Shown: one piece after another, positions 51,017 to 60,367 of the stretch
How positions within the stretch are numbered: the first letter of the stretch is position 1
Layout of the letters: every line of letters begins with the position of its first letter
Assembly (NCBI GenBank): GCA_001939145.1
Contig: LSRX01000078.1
Coordinates: forward strand, 187,594-251,593
Length of the DNA: 64,000 nucleotides
Origin: Symbiodinium microadriaticum
Taxonomy: Eukaryota > Sar > Dinophyceae > Suessiales > Symbiodiniaceae
Reading direction: 5' to 3'
Translations under genes and position numbers: made by a program
Notes under the pieces: model-generated
Database searches by the model: none
Told to the model about the DNA's origin: nothing
What the model saw: only the letters and a program-made list of their open reading frames with translations

Positions 51017-51154
51017 CAGAAGTGCTACACGTCGGAAGTCGTAAGTGCCCGTAGCACGGCCAAGGCTGCATACAAGCTGAGCAAGGAGTGCGACTTTGTG
51101 GCCAGGCTCGATTACTGCGAGCAGTTTGGGCATTATAAGTCACGGATGCCATGA
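51017..51154 (+). CDS. candidate terminal exon
   Basis: Acceptor GCGTAG; QKCYTSEVVSARSTAKAAYK then LSKECDFVARLDYCEQFGHY and KSRMP, TGA. Strong frame. Confidence 0.6.
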   Translation, partial: QKCYTSEVVSARSTAKAAYKLSKECDFVARLDYCEQFGHYKSRMP

Positions 51155-51214
51155 ATTTTCGCCTTTTGTGTTTAGGGGTGGAGATGCGACGAACCCTAAG
51201 CCCTGAATCTCCAG

Positions 51215-51397
51215 TGCCCTCCCCTCAACTGTATACCCAGAGGCTCCTTAGTGGTTCCTTTTTGGGATTGCCTTATAGGATTCTAAATATGAACCATAAA
51301 AAGGAACTACTTAGGAGCCTATGGGTATCTAGAGCACGTCTGTAGTGAGCGCTACTTCCGGCCCGTGGGCCTGCGAGCAAGCGGTTCAGAGCTTTGA
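51215..51397 (+). CDS. candidate exon split by hairpin A6 (51215-51235, 51328-51397)
   Basis: Acceptor ATCTCCAG; ALPSTVY then LEHVCSERYFRPVGLRASGS, EL and TGA when A6 and one TA are removed. Competes with another frame over 51360-51409. Confidence 0.4.
51236..51325. mobile_element. hairpin element family A, copy 6
   Basis: Ends CCCAGAGGCTCC / GGAGCCTATGGG, TA flanks. Confidence 0.85.
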
Positions 51398-51409
51398 CGG
51401 GTAATAAGA

Positions 51410-51519
51410 CCCTAAGGGTCCATGTACTCATATAGTATATACATTGGCCTTAAAGTAGTCCCTACAAAGGGTACATTGGGGCCAAAGTATATAGTATTTG
51501 GGTACATGGACCCTTAGGG
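51410..51519. mobile_element. hairpin element family D, copy 3
   Basis: Perfect AGA flanks (51407-51409, 51520-51522). One frame (ASKRFRALTGNK then NQQIKSKQ) is continuous across it. Confidence 0.85.
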
Positions 51520-51522
51520 AGA

Positions 51523-51694
51523 ATCAACAAATAAAGTCGAAACAAGCAGGATATGGCAGTTTCAGGTTACCTGAACCTGAAACGTCAGGCTGCACGTGCG
51601 ATTTAGGTTCACGGCGCGATCCCGAAGAATGCTTGGCCACGAGATCAAAGCACCGGAGCCTCTGTTCTCTAGCGATGGCCCTCTGGACCCTAAG
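51523..51694 (+). CDS. candidate exon, frame uncertain
   Basis: NQQIKSKQAGYGSFRLPEPE then GSRRDPEECLATRSKHRSLC is open for 57 codons between D3 and D4. Two other frames give shorter, equally plausible pieces. Confidence 0.35.
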
Positions 51695-51804
51695 CCCTAA
51701 CGGTCCATGTACCCAAAATAGTGTATACTTTGGCCTTAAAGTAGTTCCTATATAGGTACTTTGGGGCCAAAGTATATACTATTTGGGTACATGGACCCTT
51801 AGGG
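51695..51804. mobile_element. hairpin element family D, copy 4
   Basis: Ends CCCTAACGGTCC / GGACCCTTAGGG; flanks TAAG and CAAG. Confidence 0.85.
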
Positions 51805-51930
51805 CAAGCTGTTGAACCCGAAATTCTCGACACCCCTAGAACCTGTGGGGTTCTTATCAGCGGCTCGGTTATGGCCCCAAGAGGGGCCACTTTAAGAATA
51901 GGGTTTAGGGTTTAGGGTTTAGGGGCTCAG

Positions 51931-52121
51931 GGCGATCAAGCCTGCCGGCCAAGGTGGACTATTCCCCGACAGGGTTTGCCATCAGCACCTTCAAGGCACC
52001 TTTTCTTTCTGAGTTGCATACCGGCACTGTCCGAGTCTGCCAGAAGAGTCTTATTTTTGGCTTACCTGGCCCCCACGAAGCCTACAGTTTCCGCTCCTTA
52101 CCAAGATATGTTCAATATTAA
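51931..52121 (+). CDS. candidate terminal exon, 63 codons
   Basis: Acceptor GGGCTCAG, just outside the 55-base arm; RSSLPAKVDYSPTGFAISTF, KAPFLSELHTGTVRVCQKSL, GPHEAYSFRSLPRYVQY to TAA. Strong. Confidence 0.6.
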
Positions 52122-52151
52122 TATAAATCCTTAACAGGGTAGGTTACACAC

Positions 52152-52230
52152 CTTAAGACTCCAAATAGCCCAAAGAAGGTGCTATTTATAGACCTTAGAC
52201 CCCAAAGTGGGTACTATTTGTATGCTTGGA
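52152..52230. mobile_element. hairpin family M
   Basis: Ends CCTTAAGACTCC / GGAGTCTTAGG. Only copy here. Confidence 0.7.
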
Positions 52231-52317
52231 GTCTTAGGGATATTTGCTAAACCTTAAACCCGAAACCCTAAACCGTAAACCCTAAACCCTAAACCCTAGG
52301 GGGAGTTAGCGCGGTAG

Positions 52318-52378
52318 ATCCTTCAAGCCTTTTGCGGCTCTTGCGCGCTTCTGGGCCCTGCCACCTCGAAGATTTCAG
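52318..52378 (+). CDS. candidate exon with GTAAGG donor
   Basis: Acceptor GCGGTAG; ILQAFCGSCALLGPATSKIS (or DPSSLLRLLRASGPCHLEDF in another frame); donor CAG|GTAAGG. Confidence 0.55.
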
Positions 52379-52650
52379 GTAAGGGTTCTACAGGGTTTAG
52401 GGTTTAGGGTTTAGGGTAGGGTCCTGTAAGTGTACTACAAGGGTCTTAGAAAGGTTCTATGTGAGCACCGGTCCTAGATCCTTAACAAAGGCCGCAACTG
52501 AAGGGTCCAGACCGGTCAGGACCCTCAACCCTGATTCCCAATCTCCAGAGCCTACATGGCAAGCCCTACACCCCGAACCCTAACCCTAAACTCTATAGGG
52601 TTTTGGGTTTAGGGTTTTAGCGTTTAGGATTTTAGGCTTTAGGGTTTAAG

Positions 52651-52713
52651 GGCTACTTCCTGATCGTCCATCGTCCTGTGGATGGTGGCGTTGTCGATGA
52701 TGCGGGTGTTGAG
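52651..52713 (+). CDS. candidate exon
   Basis: GYFLIVHRPVDGGVVDDAGV then E before TGA. The frame continues VVKVLVEGLEAGARVEWEEC after that TGA. Confidence 0.5.
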
Positions 52714-52926
52714 TGAGTCGTTAAGGTTCTAGTGGAGGGCCTAGAGGCCGGTGCGCGTGTGGAGTGGGAGGAGTGCACAAGTCACCACTTTTCTTAAAAA
52801 AAATTTACTCCCTAAACCTTAAACCCCGAACCCTGATCCCTAAACCTGAGTCCCTAAACCCCGCACCTAAATCCTAAACCATAGTCCCTAAGCCTTGAAC
52901 CCTGAGCCCACAGCCGCAACCTCCAG

Positions 52927-52994
52927 GACGAGAAGAGCAAGGAGGCTGAAATCGTGGCCCTTCAGAACACCACAGCGGTGGGCCAGGCACTGTA
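52927..52994 (+). CDS. candidate exon before hairpin G
   Basis: Acceptor ACCTCCAG; DEKSKEAEIVALQNTTAVGQ then AL. Coiled-coil-like. Either ends at GC donor CAG|GCACTG or continues across G as YLRTCDLLT. Confidence 0.5.
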
Positions 52995-53089
52995 GGGGCC
53001 TTAATAATTAGACTAGGGTGTTAGGGGTTCCTTATTATAAATATGGTATAGTATGTACCCCTCAACCCTGTTCTAATTACTAAGGCCCT
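52995..53089. mobile_element. hairpin family G, best copy
   Basis: Ends GGGGCCTTAATAATTAG / CTAATTACTAAGGCCC; TA flanks (52993-52994, 53090-53091). Confidence 0.85.
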
Positions 53090-53319
53090 TATCTCCGTAC
53101 TTGTGACCTACTTACCTAGCCTCTCATATTAAAACTCATGCGTTTTCCCAACAAAGAACCCTGTAAGCTACAGGGGCCCTGGACATCTAAAGCACAAGCC
53201 GGTAGCTAGGAGGTCAACCGCAGCCTGAGAGTTGTCTAGAAACCCACTCCACGGCGAAAGGGTTTGGGGTGGAGGGCGTGTGTTTTCGTGCGACTGGTTA
53301 TTCTTTGGTGGTTGGGGGA

Positions 53320-53465
53320 GGACAGGCAGAAGGAAGGAAGAAGGGAAGATACAAAGAAGCAGAAGGCGGAGGGGAGAAAGGACGGAGAGGAAAGAAAGAA
53401 GTCAAGGCAAACACAAAGCAAGGACGAAAGCAAGAAAGACAGAACGAAAGAACGGAAACGGGGTG
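53320..53465. repeat. polypurine (GA-rich) stretch
   Basis: GAAGGAAGGAAGAAGGG-type text; reads Lys/Arg/Glu-rich in all frames. Confidence 0.85.
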
Positions 53466-53482
53466 AACTATCTAGGGTTTAG

Positions 53483-53659
53483 GAACAAGAGCTCAGGGCA
53501 AATGTAGGCATCAGCATTTACTACAGGATTTCAGGATTTAGGTTTGGGGGTTCCTACGCTGCTAGAGCCCAAAGCCCCCGCCAGCCGACGCAGGTCTTCA
53601 AGAAGCTTCTTTCGGACGGCTTAGTGACCAGGCGGCATGTTCGGAGCATAGGCATATAG
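53483..53659 (+). CDS. candidate exon
   Basis: Open from a TAG at 53480 to a TAG at 53657; the best part is SPRQPTQVFKKLLSDGLVTR then RHVRSIGI. Confidence 0.5.
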   Translation, partial: EQELRANVGISIYYRISGFRFGGSYAARAQSPRQPTQVFKKLLSDGLVTRRHVRSIGI

Positions 53660-53686
53660 GGCTTAGGGTTTTGGGTTTAGGGTTTA

Positions 53687-53881
53687 TCTGGAGGGCTGTT
53701 TTCATACACCTTTGCACATTGCACCCGAAAGCCTCGACAATCCAACAAACCGCATCTTCCAAGTATGTCCACTTCCTACGGAACCGCCCAAGGTGCCCTG
53801 ATTAGAAGTTGTGGGTCAAGAGCCATTAAGAGGTTAGCACGTCTACTTGGGATGCCCGTAACCCTATACAGTGCTTCCTAA
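53687..53881 (+). CDS. candidate terminal exon, 64 codons
   Basis: SGGLFSYTFAHCTRKPRQSN, MSTSYGTAQGALIRSCGSRA, IKRLARLLGMPVTLYSAS to TAA. Same frame as the previous candidate. Confidence 0.55.
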   Translation, partial: SGGLFSYTFAHCTRKPRQSNKPHLPSMSTSYGTAQGALIRSCGSRAIKRLARLLGMPVTLYSAS

Positions 53882-54052
53882 GTCAAAAGCATCCAAGTTG
53901 TTTAAGCAGCCCTCTAAAACCCAAGCCGCATAAGCCTTACCGTAGACAGCCTGAACCCCCACACCCATATAAACCTACAGCCTTACTTAAACCCTACACC
54001 CTAACCCTAAACTCCTAAGCCCAAACTACTAGACTCCGAACTCTAGACCCCG

Positions 54053-54131
54053 AAGTCCGAGGACAGCGACACGTCACCAAACCCATTTGCTGCGGAGGGC
54101 CACAGGGAAGAGCACCTTGCCAGCACTACTG
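54053..54131 (+). CDS. candidate exon
   Basis: KSEDSDTSPNPFAAEGHREE then HLASTT, followed by GGTTTAGGG. Confidence 0.55.
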
Positions 54132-54227
54132 GTTTAGGGTCTAGGGGTTTCGGGGTTTAGAATTTCGGGTTGGGGTTTAGGGTTTTGGGTTTATTGGTTT
54201 AGGGTTTAGGTAGCTCAGATGGTAACC

Positions 54228-54310
54228 AACCGTTAGCATCCTTTGTGACTTTCGGACCAAGATGGGAGGAAATGGTAGCTAACCCTTAGCATCCTATACC
54301 AAAATGGGAA
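54228..54310. repeat. imperfect direct duplication
   Basis: ATGGTAACCAACCGTTAGCA and ATGGTAGCTAACCCTTAGCA, each followed by TCCT and CCAAxATGGGA. Confidence 0.7.
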
Positions 54311-54455
54311 AGCGAGGGTTTAGGGTTTAGGGTCTAGGTGCAACTGTTCAATACAGGCATGGAAGGGCAATCGTTACCTAATGGATGTTTGGGGGTAGCT
54401 TATTACCCTAAACCGTAAACCCTCTAAACCCTAAGCCCCATTATTTGCATGTCAA

Positions 54456-54593
54456 ATGGCCCTACACGTTGAGCTGTTTTCCAGGGTTTACCAGAAAGAA
54501 ACTACGCCGGAGGACCTATTGGAGGGTGTATGTGCAAAGCAACAGCAAACCGAATCCTCAAACTTGTCCTTCTTGAGCGTTGACCCCACACCC
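54456..54593 (+). CDS. candidate first exon
   Basis: MALHVELFSRVYQKETTPED, LLEGVCAKQQQTESSNLSFL, ending where CCCTAAA text begins. Confidence 0.55.
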
Positions 54594-54726
54594 CTAAACC
54601 CTAACCTCCCCAGACCCTGGACCCAAACCCTAAACACAAAAACCCTAAACCCTAAAACCCTAAAGCCTTAAAATCCTAAAACCCTAAAGCGCTAACGCCC
54701 TAAACCCTAAACCCTCACCTCCCCAG

Positions 54727-54788
54727 AAGGTTCACTTTGCAACGTCCAACCTTCGAGCTTGGCCCGACCATGGTCTTTTTTAGCCTAG
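54727..54788 (+). CDS. candidate exon before hairpin D5
   Basis: Acceptor CTCCCCAG; KVHFATSNLRAWPDHGLF, or FELGPTMVFFSL in another frame that continues across D5. Confidence 0.35.
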
Positions 54789-54898
54789 CCCTAAGGGTCC
54801 ATGTACTCAAAAAGTATATACATTGGCCTTAAAGTAGTCCCTATAAAGGTACATTGGGGCCCTAAATATACAATATTTGGGTACATGGACCCTGAGGG
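54789..54898. mobile_element. hairpin element family D, copy 5
   Basis: Ends CCCTAAGGGTCC / GGACCCTGAGGG; flanks TAG and CAG. Confidence 0.85.
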
Positions 54899-55025
54899 CA
54901 GCACAATTTCCAAGCAACCGCCATTCTGGCGAACAGCTGTTTTGTTTTTTATTTTACGGCATTTCGGGTCGAGTTTTGTAGACTCGCAGGCTTTCTAAAT
55001 CTCAGTTCATACTATAATCACTCAG

Positions 55026-55135
55026 ATGAGCTGATTGTTCTTACCATGGTTGTGATAGCCCAACCTTTCGCAAGTTCAATCGTCTGGAGTTGTTTTGTTG
55101 CATCCACAACCGTTCTTGTTCGAACAATGTTCTAA
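55026..55135 (+). CDS. candidate exon, hydrophobic
   Basis: Acceptor ATCACTCAG; DELIVLTMVVIAQPFASSIV then WSCFVASTTVLVRTMF to TAA. Possible membrane segment. Confidence 0.45.
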
Positions 55136-55157
55136 TGCTTGCTTGACTGTACTGCAC

Positions 55158-55238
55158 ATGGCTGCAGTTGATCAACTTCCGTCTGATTCAAAGTGCCACC
55201 TCGGCCACTCTGGGTTGAATATTCCTATACTTGTTTAG
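55158..55238 (+). CDS. candidate exon
   Basis: MAAVDQLPSDSKCHLGHSGL then NIPILV and TAG. Confidence 0.4.
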   Translation: MAAVDQLPSDSKCHLGHSGLNIPILV

Positions 55239-55267
55239 GGATTTCGGGTTTGGGTTGAGGGCTTATA

Positions 55268-55477
55268 GTGGATTGTACGGACCTTCTAAGAGCCCAAGCT
55301 CTAAAGCCGCATAAGACACTTCTAAGTGCTATCCGGCTGACGGACAAGATCCCTACAAACAAATATTGCAGCGCAAGATTGTCCTGGGGTCTCCTCCTTG
55401 CACGATCCCTCGAGCTGTTCTGTGGAGCCAGGAGCATGATCAATGAGACACGCGAGAACCTGGCGGTGCGCGGCTGA
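55268..55477 (+). CDS. candidate terminal exon, 69 codons
   Basis: VDCTDLLRAQALKPHKTLLS, AIRLTDKIPTNKYCSARLSW, LLARSLELFCGARSMINETR to TGA. Strong. Confidence 0.6.
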   Translation: MDCTDLLRAQALKPHKTLLSAIRLTDKIPTNKYCSARLSWGLLLARSLELFCGARSMINETRENLAVRG

Positions 55478-55594
55478 GTGTGTAGGGCTTCCAATATGTG
55501 GATTAAGAATGGAAGTAGTCCAAAGTCGTCCCTCTTTGAGTACCGTATAAGCCTAGAACAACTAGTTCCCGAAACACAGCTCTAATCATTCAGG

Positions 55595-55681
55595 CCCATA
55601 TGTTCATGCGACGATCGGGCAATTGAGCCTTTTGTAACCCATCTGGGATCCGTCAAGGAGAGCGCCAGGGTTCCACAATGA
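55595..55681 (+). CDS. candidate exon after a diverged G hairpin
   Basis: CDDRAIEPFVTHLGSVKESA then RVPQ and TGA. Confidence 0.5.
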   Translation, partial: PICSCDDRAIEPFVTHLGSVKESARVPQ

Positions 55682-55798
55682 CCTGAGAAGCTTCGGGGAG
55701 GATAAGAAGTTGGTATTTTTTCACGGTTTAGGGTTTAGGGTTGAGGTTCTTAGTTTAACTTACCTGGACCTCATAAGTATGAATAGTATTAGCCTTTC

Positions 55799-56041
55799 AT
55801 GGGTGTTGGTCCACGATTTTACCTGCTCATTGGGGTTCGGGTAGGGTTTATTGCCTGTTTGAAAGGTAATGGGCAATTTCACAGCTTTCCTATGTTGATG
55901 TGTAGGTGTCGGGTTTTCAAGCCGTCCAAATGCCACACAATTCTGTGCATGAGGCAGCAGCTGAATAGCAGCATCATCCTTCAGTACTTCATGCAATCCC
56001 TGTCGTTTTATAACATGACAGGCATGAGGGCTGACCCCTAA
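55799..56041 (+). CDS. candidate ORF or terminal exon, 80 aa
   Basis: MGVGPRFYLLIGVRVGFIAC, later CHTILCMRQQLNSSIILQYF and MQSLSFYNMTGMRADP to TAA. Confidence 0.5.
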   Translation: MGVGPRFYLLIGVRVGFIACLKGNGQFHSFPMLMCRCRVFKPSKCHTILCMRQQLNSSIILQYFMQSLSFYNMTGMRADP

Positions 56042-56090
56042 ATCATACACCCAAAACCCGAAACCCAGAACCTTGAGCCAAGCCTCATAA

Positions 56091-56134
56091 GAAGTGTTTC
56101 GTGACTTTGATGTCTTCACTGGAAGACACAACAG
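56091..56134 (+). CDS. candidate exon
   Basis: EVFRDFDVFTGRHN, then TTTAGGG text. Confidence 0.4.
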
Positions 56135-56499
56135 GGGTTTAGGGTTGAGCGATGTAGGATTTTTTGGGCATCCTGAAGCGTTAATCCCTAAACCACCTTT
56201 TAGAAGGCTGCAACATCGTCTATACTAGTCTATACTTTGGCCCCACATTCACTTTTGTAGGAGCTTTAACTCCTAAGAATTTGCCCTCTAGGTAGATGGA
56301 TCCTAACCGTTGCATCATGTTGGCTTGCAAAGTTTAGGGTTTAGGGTAAAACCCCATAGCCTCTGAACTCTGAACCCTATAACTCCTTAACCCTAAACCC
56401 TACCTGACCTTGCACTCTGGGCCTCTGCCCTAGCAGAGGGATCGGGAGAAGTAGTCATAGTACATTGTGCCCGGAAGTTAGAACAATGAATAGACGGAA

Positions 56500-56760
56500 C
56501 CATCTTGCCAATCTTGGTAAGCTGGGGGGAGCAAGATTGCCAAGCAATCTTGGGCATGTTGCCCTGCTTGCCCGCCGACTAGTTTACCTTTTGGAGACCA
56601 AGATTGCAAGATTGCTGGCAATCTTGCTCCCCTCTCCCCACCAAGATTTCCAGATTGCTTGGCAATCTTGCTCCCGCCTTGCAGTCTTGGTCCAATAGGT
56701 AAGCTAGTCGAAGGGACGAAGATTGCAAGATTGCTTGGCAATCTTGCTCAAATAACTGCT
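56500..56760. repeat. cluster of palindromic units GCAAGATTGCxxxGCAATCTTGC
   Basis: Four units around 56529-56553, 56599-56630, 56643-56673 and 56721-56751, each a near-perfect palindrome of CAAGATTGC/GCAATCTTG, in about 260 bases. No gene assigned in 56140-56996. Confidence 0.8.
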
Positions 56761-56996
56761 CCAAATTCCTGCCACACTGTAATGGTATGTCCTTATAGCC
56801 CCCACTTACTATACCCCACAACCTTCTTAGTTTTTAGGGCCTTAACCTCACCAAAGCTTTCCCAAACGCTTACCATACAATCCTAGAAGAAGCCGCAGAA
56901 AATTTCTAAACCCCCGCTATAGACAAGCCTACGCCTCAGTATTAAGGCCCTCCTCTTCACCCTAAGCCCTAACTCTAGTGATGTTTAGCCACTAAG

Positions 56997-57056
56997 GCGC
57001 TGATGTCGGACTACGATGAGATCGCGGAGGTCTTCAAGCCGGAGGACGGGCTCACA
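56997..57056 (+). CDS. candidate exon
   Basis: Acceptor CACTAAG; ALMSDYDEIAEVFKPEDGLT, donor ACA|GTTAGT. Acidic, clear codon text. Confidence 0.6.
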
Positions 57057-57312
57057 GTTAGTCTTCGGGGTTTACAGGGTTTCGGGTTCAGGTTCAGTGT
57101 TTAGAGGTTTCGGGTTTAAGGCTGTAGGTGTGTTTGGTTTAGGGTTCAGGGTTTAGTTGTTTTGGTTTAGGGTTTGGGGGTTTAGGGTTTGGGGTTTATG
57201 GCGCTCGGATTGTTCTTGGGCTTCTTTCAGGGTTTAGGACTGGTGAAGTGAAAGCGTTGGGTGTTTGTTTTGTAGATCGTTTTTTGCGTGTTGGCGGGGG
57301 GTTAGGACTCAG

Positions 57313-57341
57313 GCTCTAAGGGCTATTACGGCGGTGTCTAG
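57313..57341 (+). CDS. possible short exon
   Basis: Acceptor GGACTCAG; ALRAITAVS; donor TAG|GTATGG. Confidence 0.35.
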
Positions 57342-57572
57342 GTATGGTCCTGGCAAGGTCTGACATGTCAGTGGGCATGACATCCCTAAACCCTAAGCCC
57401 CATATCTAGAAACCCAAATCCAAAACCTTACGTTGCCAAACCTTATAACCCCTAAACCCCAAACCCTAAACCCTAAACTTATAAACCCCAAACCTTACTT
57501 TCCCACACCTTATAGCCCTTAAGCCCTAAACCCTAAATCTATAAACCCCCAAACCTTGCGTACTTTCCCAAA

Positions 57573-57626
57573 CCTCGGCCCAAGACCAACCAGGAATCGC
57601 CCGGAACTGCGAAGAAAGCCAAGTGA
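57573..57626 (+). CDS. candidate terminal exon
   Basis: PRPKTNQESPGTAKKAK and TGA; another frame is also open. Confidence 0.4.
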   Translation, partial: PRPKTNQESPGTAKKAK

Positions 57627-57940
57627 ACCTCTAATCCTTGAAACTCCCATCTCTAAGGGTTTCGGGTTTAGGGTTTAGGGCTTAGGCCTTGTTTAGGGTG
57701 TAGGATTCCTGGTTGGGGTTGAAGGTTTAGGGTTTGGAGTGTTCGGGAAGATATTGGTTTAATTAGGGCCTGTTTGAGCTGAAGGGGCTATAAGAAAGTT
57801 CGTAGGAGCAGGGCTGTCAAAAAGAGGGAAGGGGGATGGGGTACGGAACCCTTCTTTATTACATAAACCTAAATGAACCGAAGCCCCCAACCCTTAACCA
57901 AACCCAGGGGGTTATTTACAAGCCCCCAAAAGAACATCAG

Positions 57941-58009
57941 GGCTTCTTAGGAATAGGTACGTCCATTCTGATGCTGAGGGGGCTTGGACCTGGAGAGTCC
58001 GTCTTCTAG
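57941..58009 (+). CDS. candidate exon
   Basis: Acceptor ACATCAG; GFLGIGTSILMLRGLGPGES then VF; donor TAG|GTAGGA. Confidence 0.4.
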   Translation, partial: GFLGIGTSILMLRGLGPGESVF

Positions 58010-58079
58010 GTAGGATCCAATACCAGAAGATTCATGTACGCATAAAAGGTGTAGTATAGGTTCAGGGTTTAGGGTTTAG

Positions 58080-58330
58080 GGTTGAGTAGAGTAGAGTAGT
58101 ATAGTAGAGTAGAGTATAGAATGGCGCGGTATAGTATGTAAAGTATAGTCAGTGCAGTGTAGTGTCGTGCAGTGTAGTGAAATAGAAAAGCGTGGTGTAG
58201 TGTAGTGTGTTGTACTGTACTGTAGTGCTGTGTGGCATAGTGTGTGTAGAACATAGTAAAGTATAGTAAAGTAAAGTATAACATGATATAGTATATTACA
58301 GTATTGCATAGATCGTATACTGCAGTGTAG
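58080..58330. repeat. TAGAG/TAGTG degenerate microsatellite
   Basis: AGTAGAGTAG, GTAGTGTAGT and AGTATAGTAA variants. Phe/Tyr/Leu-rich antisense frames are artefacts. Confidence 0.85.
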
Positions 58331-58351
58331 TAGATAGACGGGCCTTAAAGC

Positions 58352-58435
58352 ATGGACCCCTCGGGAAAACCCACGCAAACTGCGATGAACCCATGGTCCG
58401 ATCCCACTCGAGGCCGTCAGGCACGAGAAGTCTGA
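58352..58435 (+). CDS. candidate first exon or ORF
   Basis: MDPSGKPTQTAMNPWSDPTR then GRQAREV and TGA. The same frame stays protein-like downstream. Confidence 0.5.
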   Translation: MDPSGKPTQTAMNPWSDPTRGRQAREV

Positions 58436-58543
58436 GGGATTCAGGCTTTGCTTGTTGGTCCATGGCTTGTAAAGGGTCGTATCGTAATTCAAAGGGGTTT
58501 TAGAAGGGTTCCATATTTCGTTTTCTGGATGTTTCGTGCTTAG

Positions 58544-58705
58544 CAGCAAGCGGTAGGTTCATCAAGTGCTGTCTGTTCTTGGGAGTTGTACGTTTCATGT
58601 AGGCACCTGTATCCTCAAGGTACAACCCCACTCCAACAGCATAGCTCGCCGAGCAAGTCAGCTCTCTCTGAGGAGCGCGAAGACGACGAGGAGTTTGAGG
58701 AGTAG
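58544..58705 (+). CDS. candidate terminal exon with acidic tail
   Basis: Acceptor GTGCTTAG; QQAVGSSSAVCSWELYVSCR, later PSKSALSEEREDDEEFEE and TAG. Confidence 0.55.
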   Translation, partial: QQAVGSSSAVCSWELYVSCRHLYPQGTTPLQQHSSPSKSALSEEREDDEEFEE

Positions 58706-58754
58706 GCTGTCGTTGGCCCGAAACCCATCTAAATCCTAACTGCCCCGAACACCA

Positions 58755-59003
58755 TAGTGAAAGCCCCTACCCTCCTTAGCCGTGTCAAAGACACTGCCTT
58801 CCTGTTACCAGCTGCGAAGCGAAGCGTCGCAGCTTGTGGCCACGCTTGCGCTGAATCCTGACGAGGGTTCAGGCCTTGAAAACAAGCATCACGTGCAGTT
58901 TGTGTTGCGTGGTTCTCCCCTGGAAGAACCAGCAGAACAGGGTTTCAGAGCAGAGAGGCCGGTGGGTTGTGGATCAGGACTTCGCGTGTTGTCTACCTGT
59001 TGA
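58755..59003 (+). CDS. candidate exon, about 80 codons
   Basis: KTLPSCYQLRSEASQLVATL, ALNPDEGSGLENKHHVQFVL, RGSPLEEPAEQGF to TGA. Strong. Confidence 0.6.
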
Positions 59004-59307
59004 GGGTTTAGGGTGGTACATCTAGTCGTACCGCAAGCCCCCCCCCCTTTTGGGGGCCTTTTCAGGATCCCAGTTAACTACCAGGATTTCAGAGTCTTAA
59101 GGTAAGTATTAGCCTTATATACATCCATGCAACACCAAAGACACCAGACACCTAAACCTCAAACCCTGAAGCCCATAAGCATCCAGGGTATAGTGTAGTT
59201 GGGTATCCGAGAAAAAGGTACAGTTGCGACCCTGGGTGTCATTTGGCTTAGCCACAGAATCAGAAGTTCGAAGTAAGAGCACTGAAGAATGAATACCCCA
59301 TAGGTTT

Positions 59308-59436
59308 CCTCAAGCTTACTGCAGTGACAGTAGAACACCCCTCAAAGCCCTATCCGACCGGTTGGGCCGCTACGTTCCCTCAAAGCAAGTGATGATACCT
59401 AGCATTCCAGAGTCTTTTCGGCTGGTGGTATTGTGA
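59308..59436 (+). CDS. candidate terminal exon
   Basis: PQAYCSDSRTPLKALSDRLG, RYVPSKQVMIPSIPESFRLV to TGA. Confidence 0.5.
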   Translation, partial: PQAYCSDSRTPLKALSDRLGRYVPSKQVMIPSIPESFRLVVL

Positions 59437-59584
59437 ATGTAAAATGAAGATTCGATTTGCAGCGTGAAGTTCATGCTTCCTCAAGCGGTTGCTATACAGA
59501 GCAACTCAACAGTAGGTTGCTGCCATGCGGTATGGTTAATCTTAATGATAATATCATGCTTAACAATGTGGGTAACATAACACT

Positions 59585-59590
59585 ACTATG

Positions 59591-59671
<81 letters not shown>

Positions 59672-59680
59672 ACGACTATG

Positions 59681-59722
<42 letters not shown>

Positions 59723-59747
59723 CCTGCTGCTGCTGCTGCTGCTGCTG

Positions 59748-59778
<31 letters not shown>

Positions 59779-59780
59779 CA
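59585..59780. repeat. ACT/GCT trinucleotide array
   Basis: (ACT)n with TACGAC and GCT blocks. On + one frame gives a Thr run, Pro, Ala run and Thr run ending KNVSDTGKTKIS and TAA, so it may be a translated linker. Confidence 0.9.
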
Positions 59781-59808
59781 AAAACGTTAGTGATACGGGT
59801 AAAACTAA

Positions 59809-60004
59809 AATCTCCTAAGAATATCTAATACTGTTTGTAAATATGTATCAGGAATCACAACAACAAGATTTCATAGTTTGAAGGAGCTGCTCCGAAACGC
59901 CTGTCGGACACCGAGTTATGATCGCGGCTCGGGCGAGAGCCCGCAGCCCACGCGACGCAGACCCGAGAAGACACGAGCCGGGTGTTATATGGTCCAGCTG
60001 GACC
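59809..60004 (+). CDS. candidate exon, about 65 codons
   Basis: CKYVSGITTTRFHSLKELLR, NACRTPSYDRGSGESPQPTR, RAGCYMVQLDP; ends at an N-type hairpin. No ATG; open from a TAA. Confidence 0.5.
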
Positions 60005-60179
60005 CCAGAAAGCCTACCATTTTCGGGCCCCCTCTGTACAAGTCCTTAATCAGGTAGGTTATCTGGGTTTGAGCAAGAAATAGACGCCAACTGTAGGTTG
60101 TCACATTTCAGATTGTCTTCGGTGAAGTACTGCGAAGAGACAGAACAAAGCCATCAGACCACTGAGTCAATACCATTAG

Positions 60180-60347
60180 TCATTTCCCACAGGCTCCTCT
60201 CCTACTCCTGCTCCCACTCCTTCTCGTACTCTTGCTCCGAATACCCTTTCTGCTTCTGCTGCTGCCACTGCTCTACTACCGCTGCGGTTGCAAGTGCTGA
60301 TCGTAGTGGAAAGGAAGGATAACACAGCAGCAACATTGTTTCGATAG
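60180..60347 (+). CDS. candidate exon with Pro/Thr linker
   Basis: Pro/Thr repeat SSPTPAPTPSRTLAPNTLSA then LPLRLQVLIVVERKDNTAAT to TAG. Other frames are also open. Confidence 0.4.
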   Translation, partial: SFPTGSSPTPAPTPSRTLAPNTLSASAAATALLPLRLQVLIVVERKDNTAATLFR

Positions 60348-60367
60348 TAATTGTCGCATCCGGTATT

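Larger units (their letters stand above)
50937..51924. mobile_element. 987-base segment bounded by 55-base inverted repeats containing telomeric DNA
   Basis: Left arm 50937-50994 (three CCCTAAA units then TATTCTTAAAGTGGCCCCTC) and right arm 51870-51924, its inverse. Encloses the exon at 51017 and elements A6, D3, D4. Confidence 0.75.

Noticed and set aside
51360-51694. Using D3 as strong evidence for frame restoration
   Set aside because: One frame is continuous across D3, but two other frames on each side are equally protein-like, so it was not counted among the firm cases.
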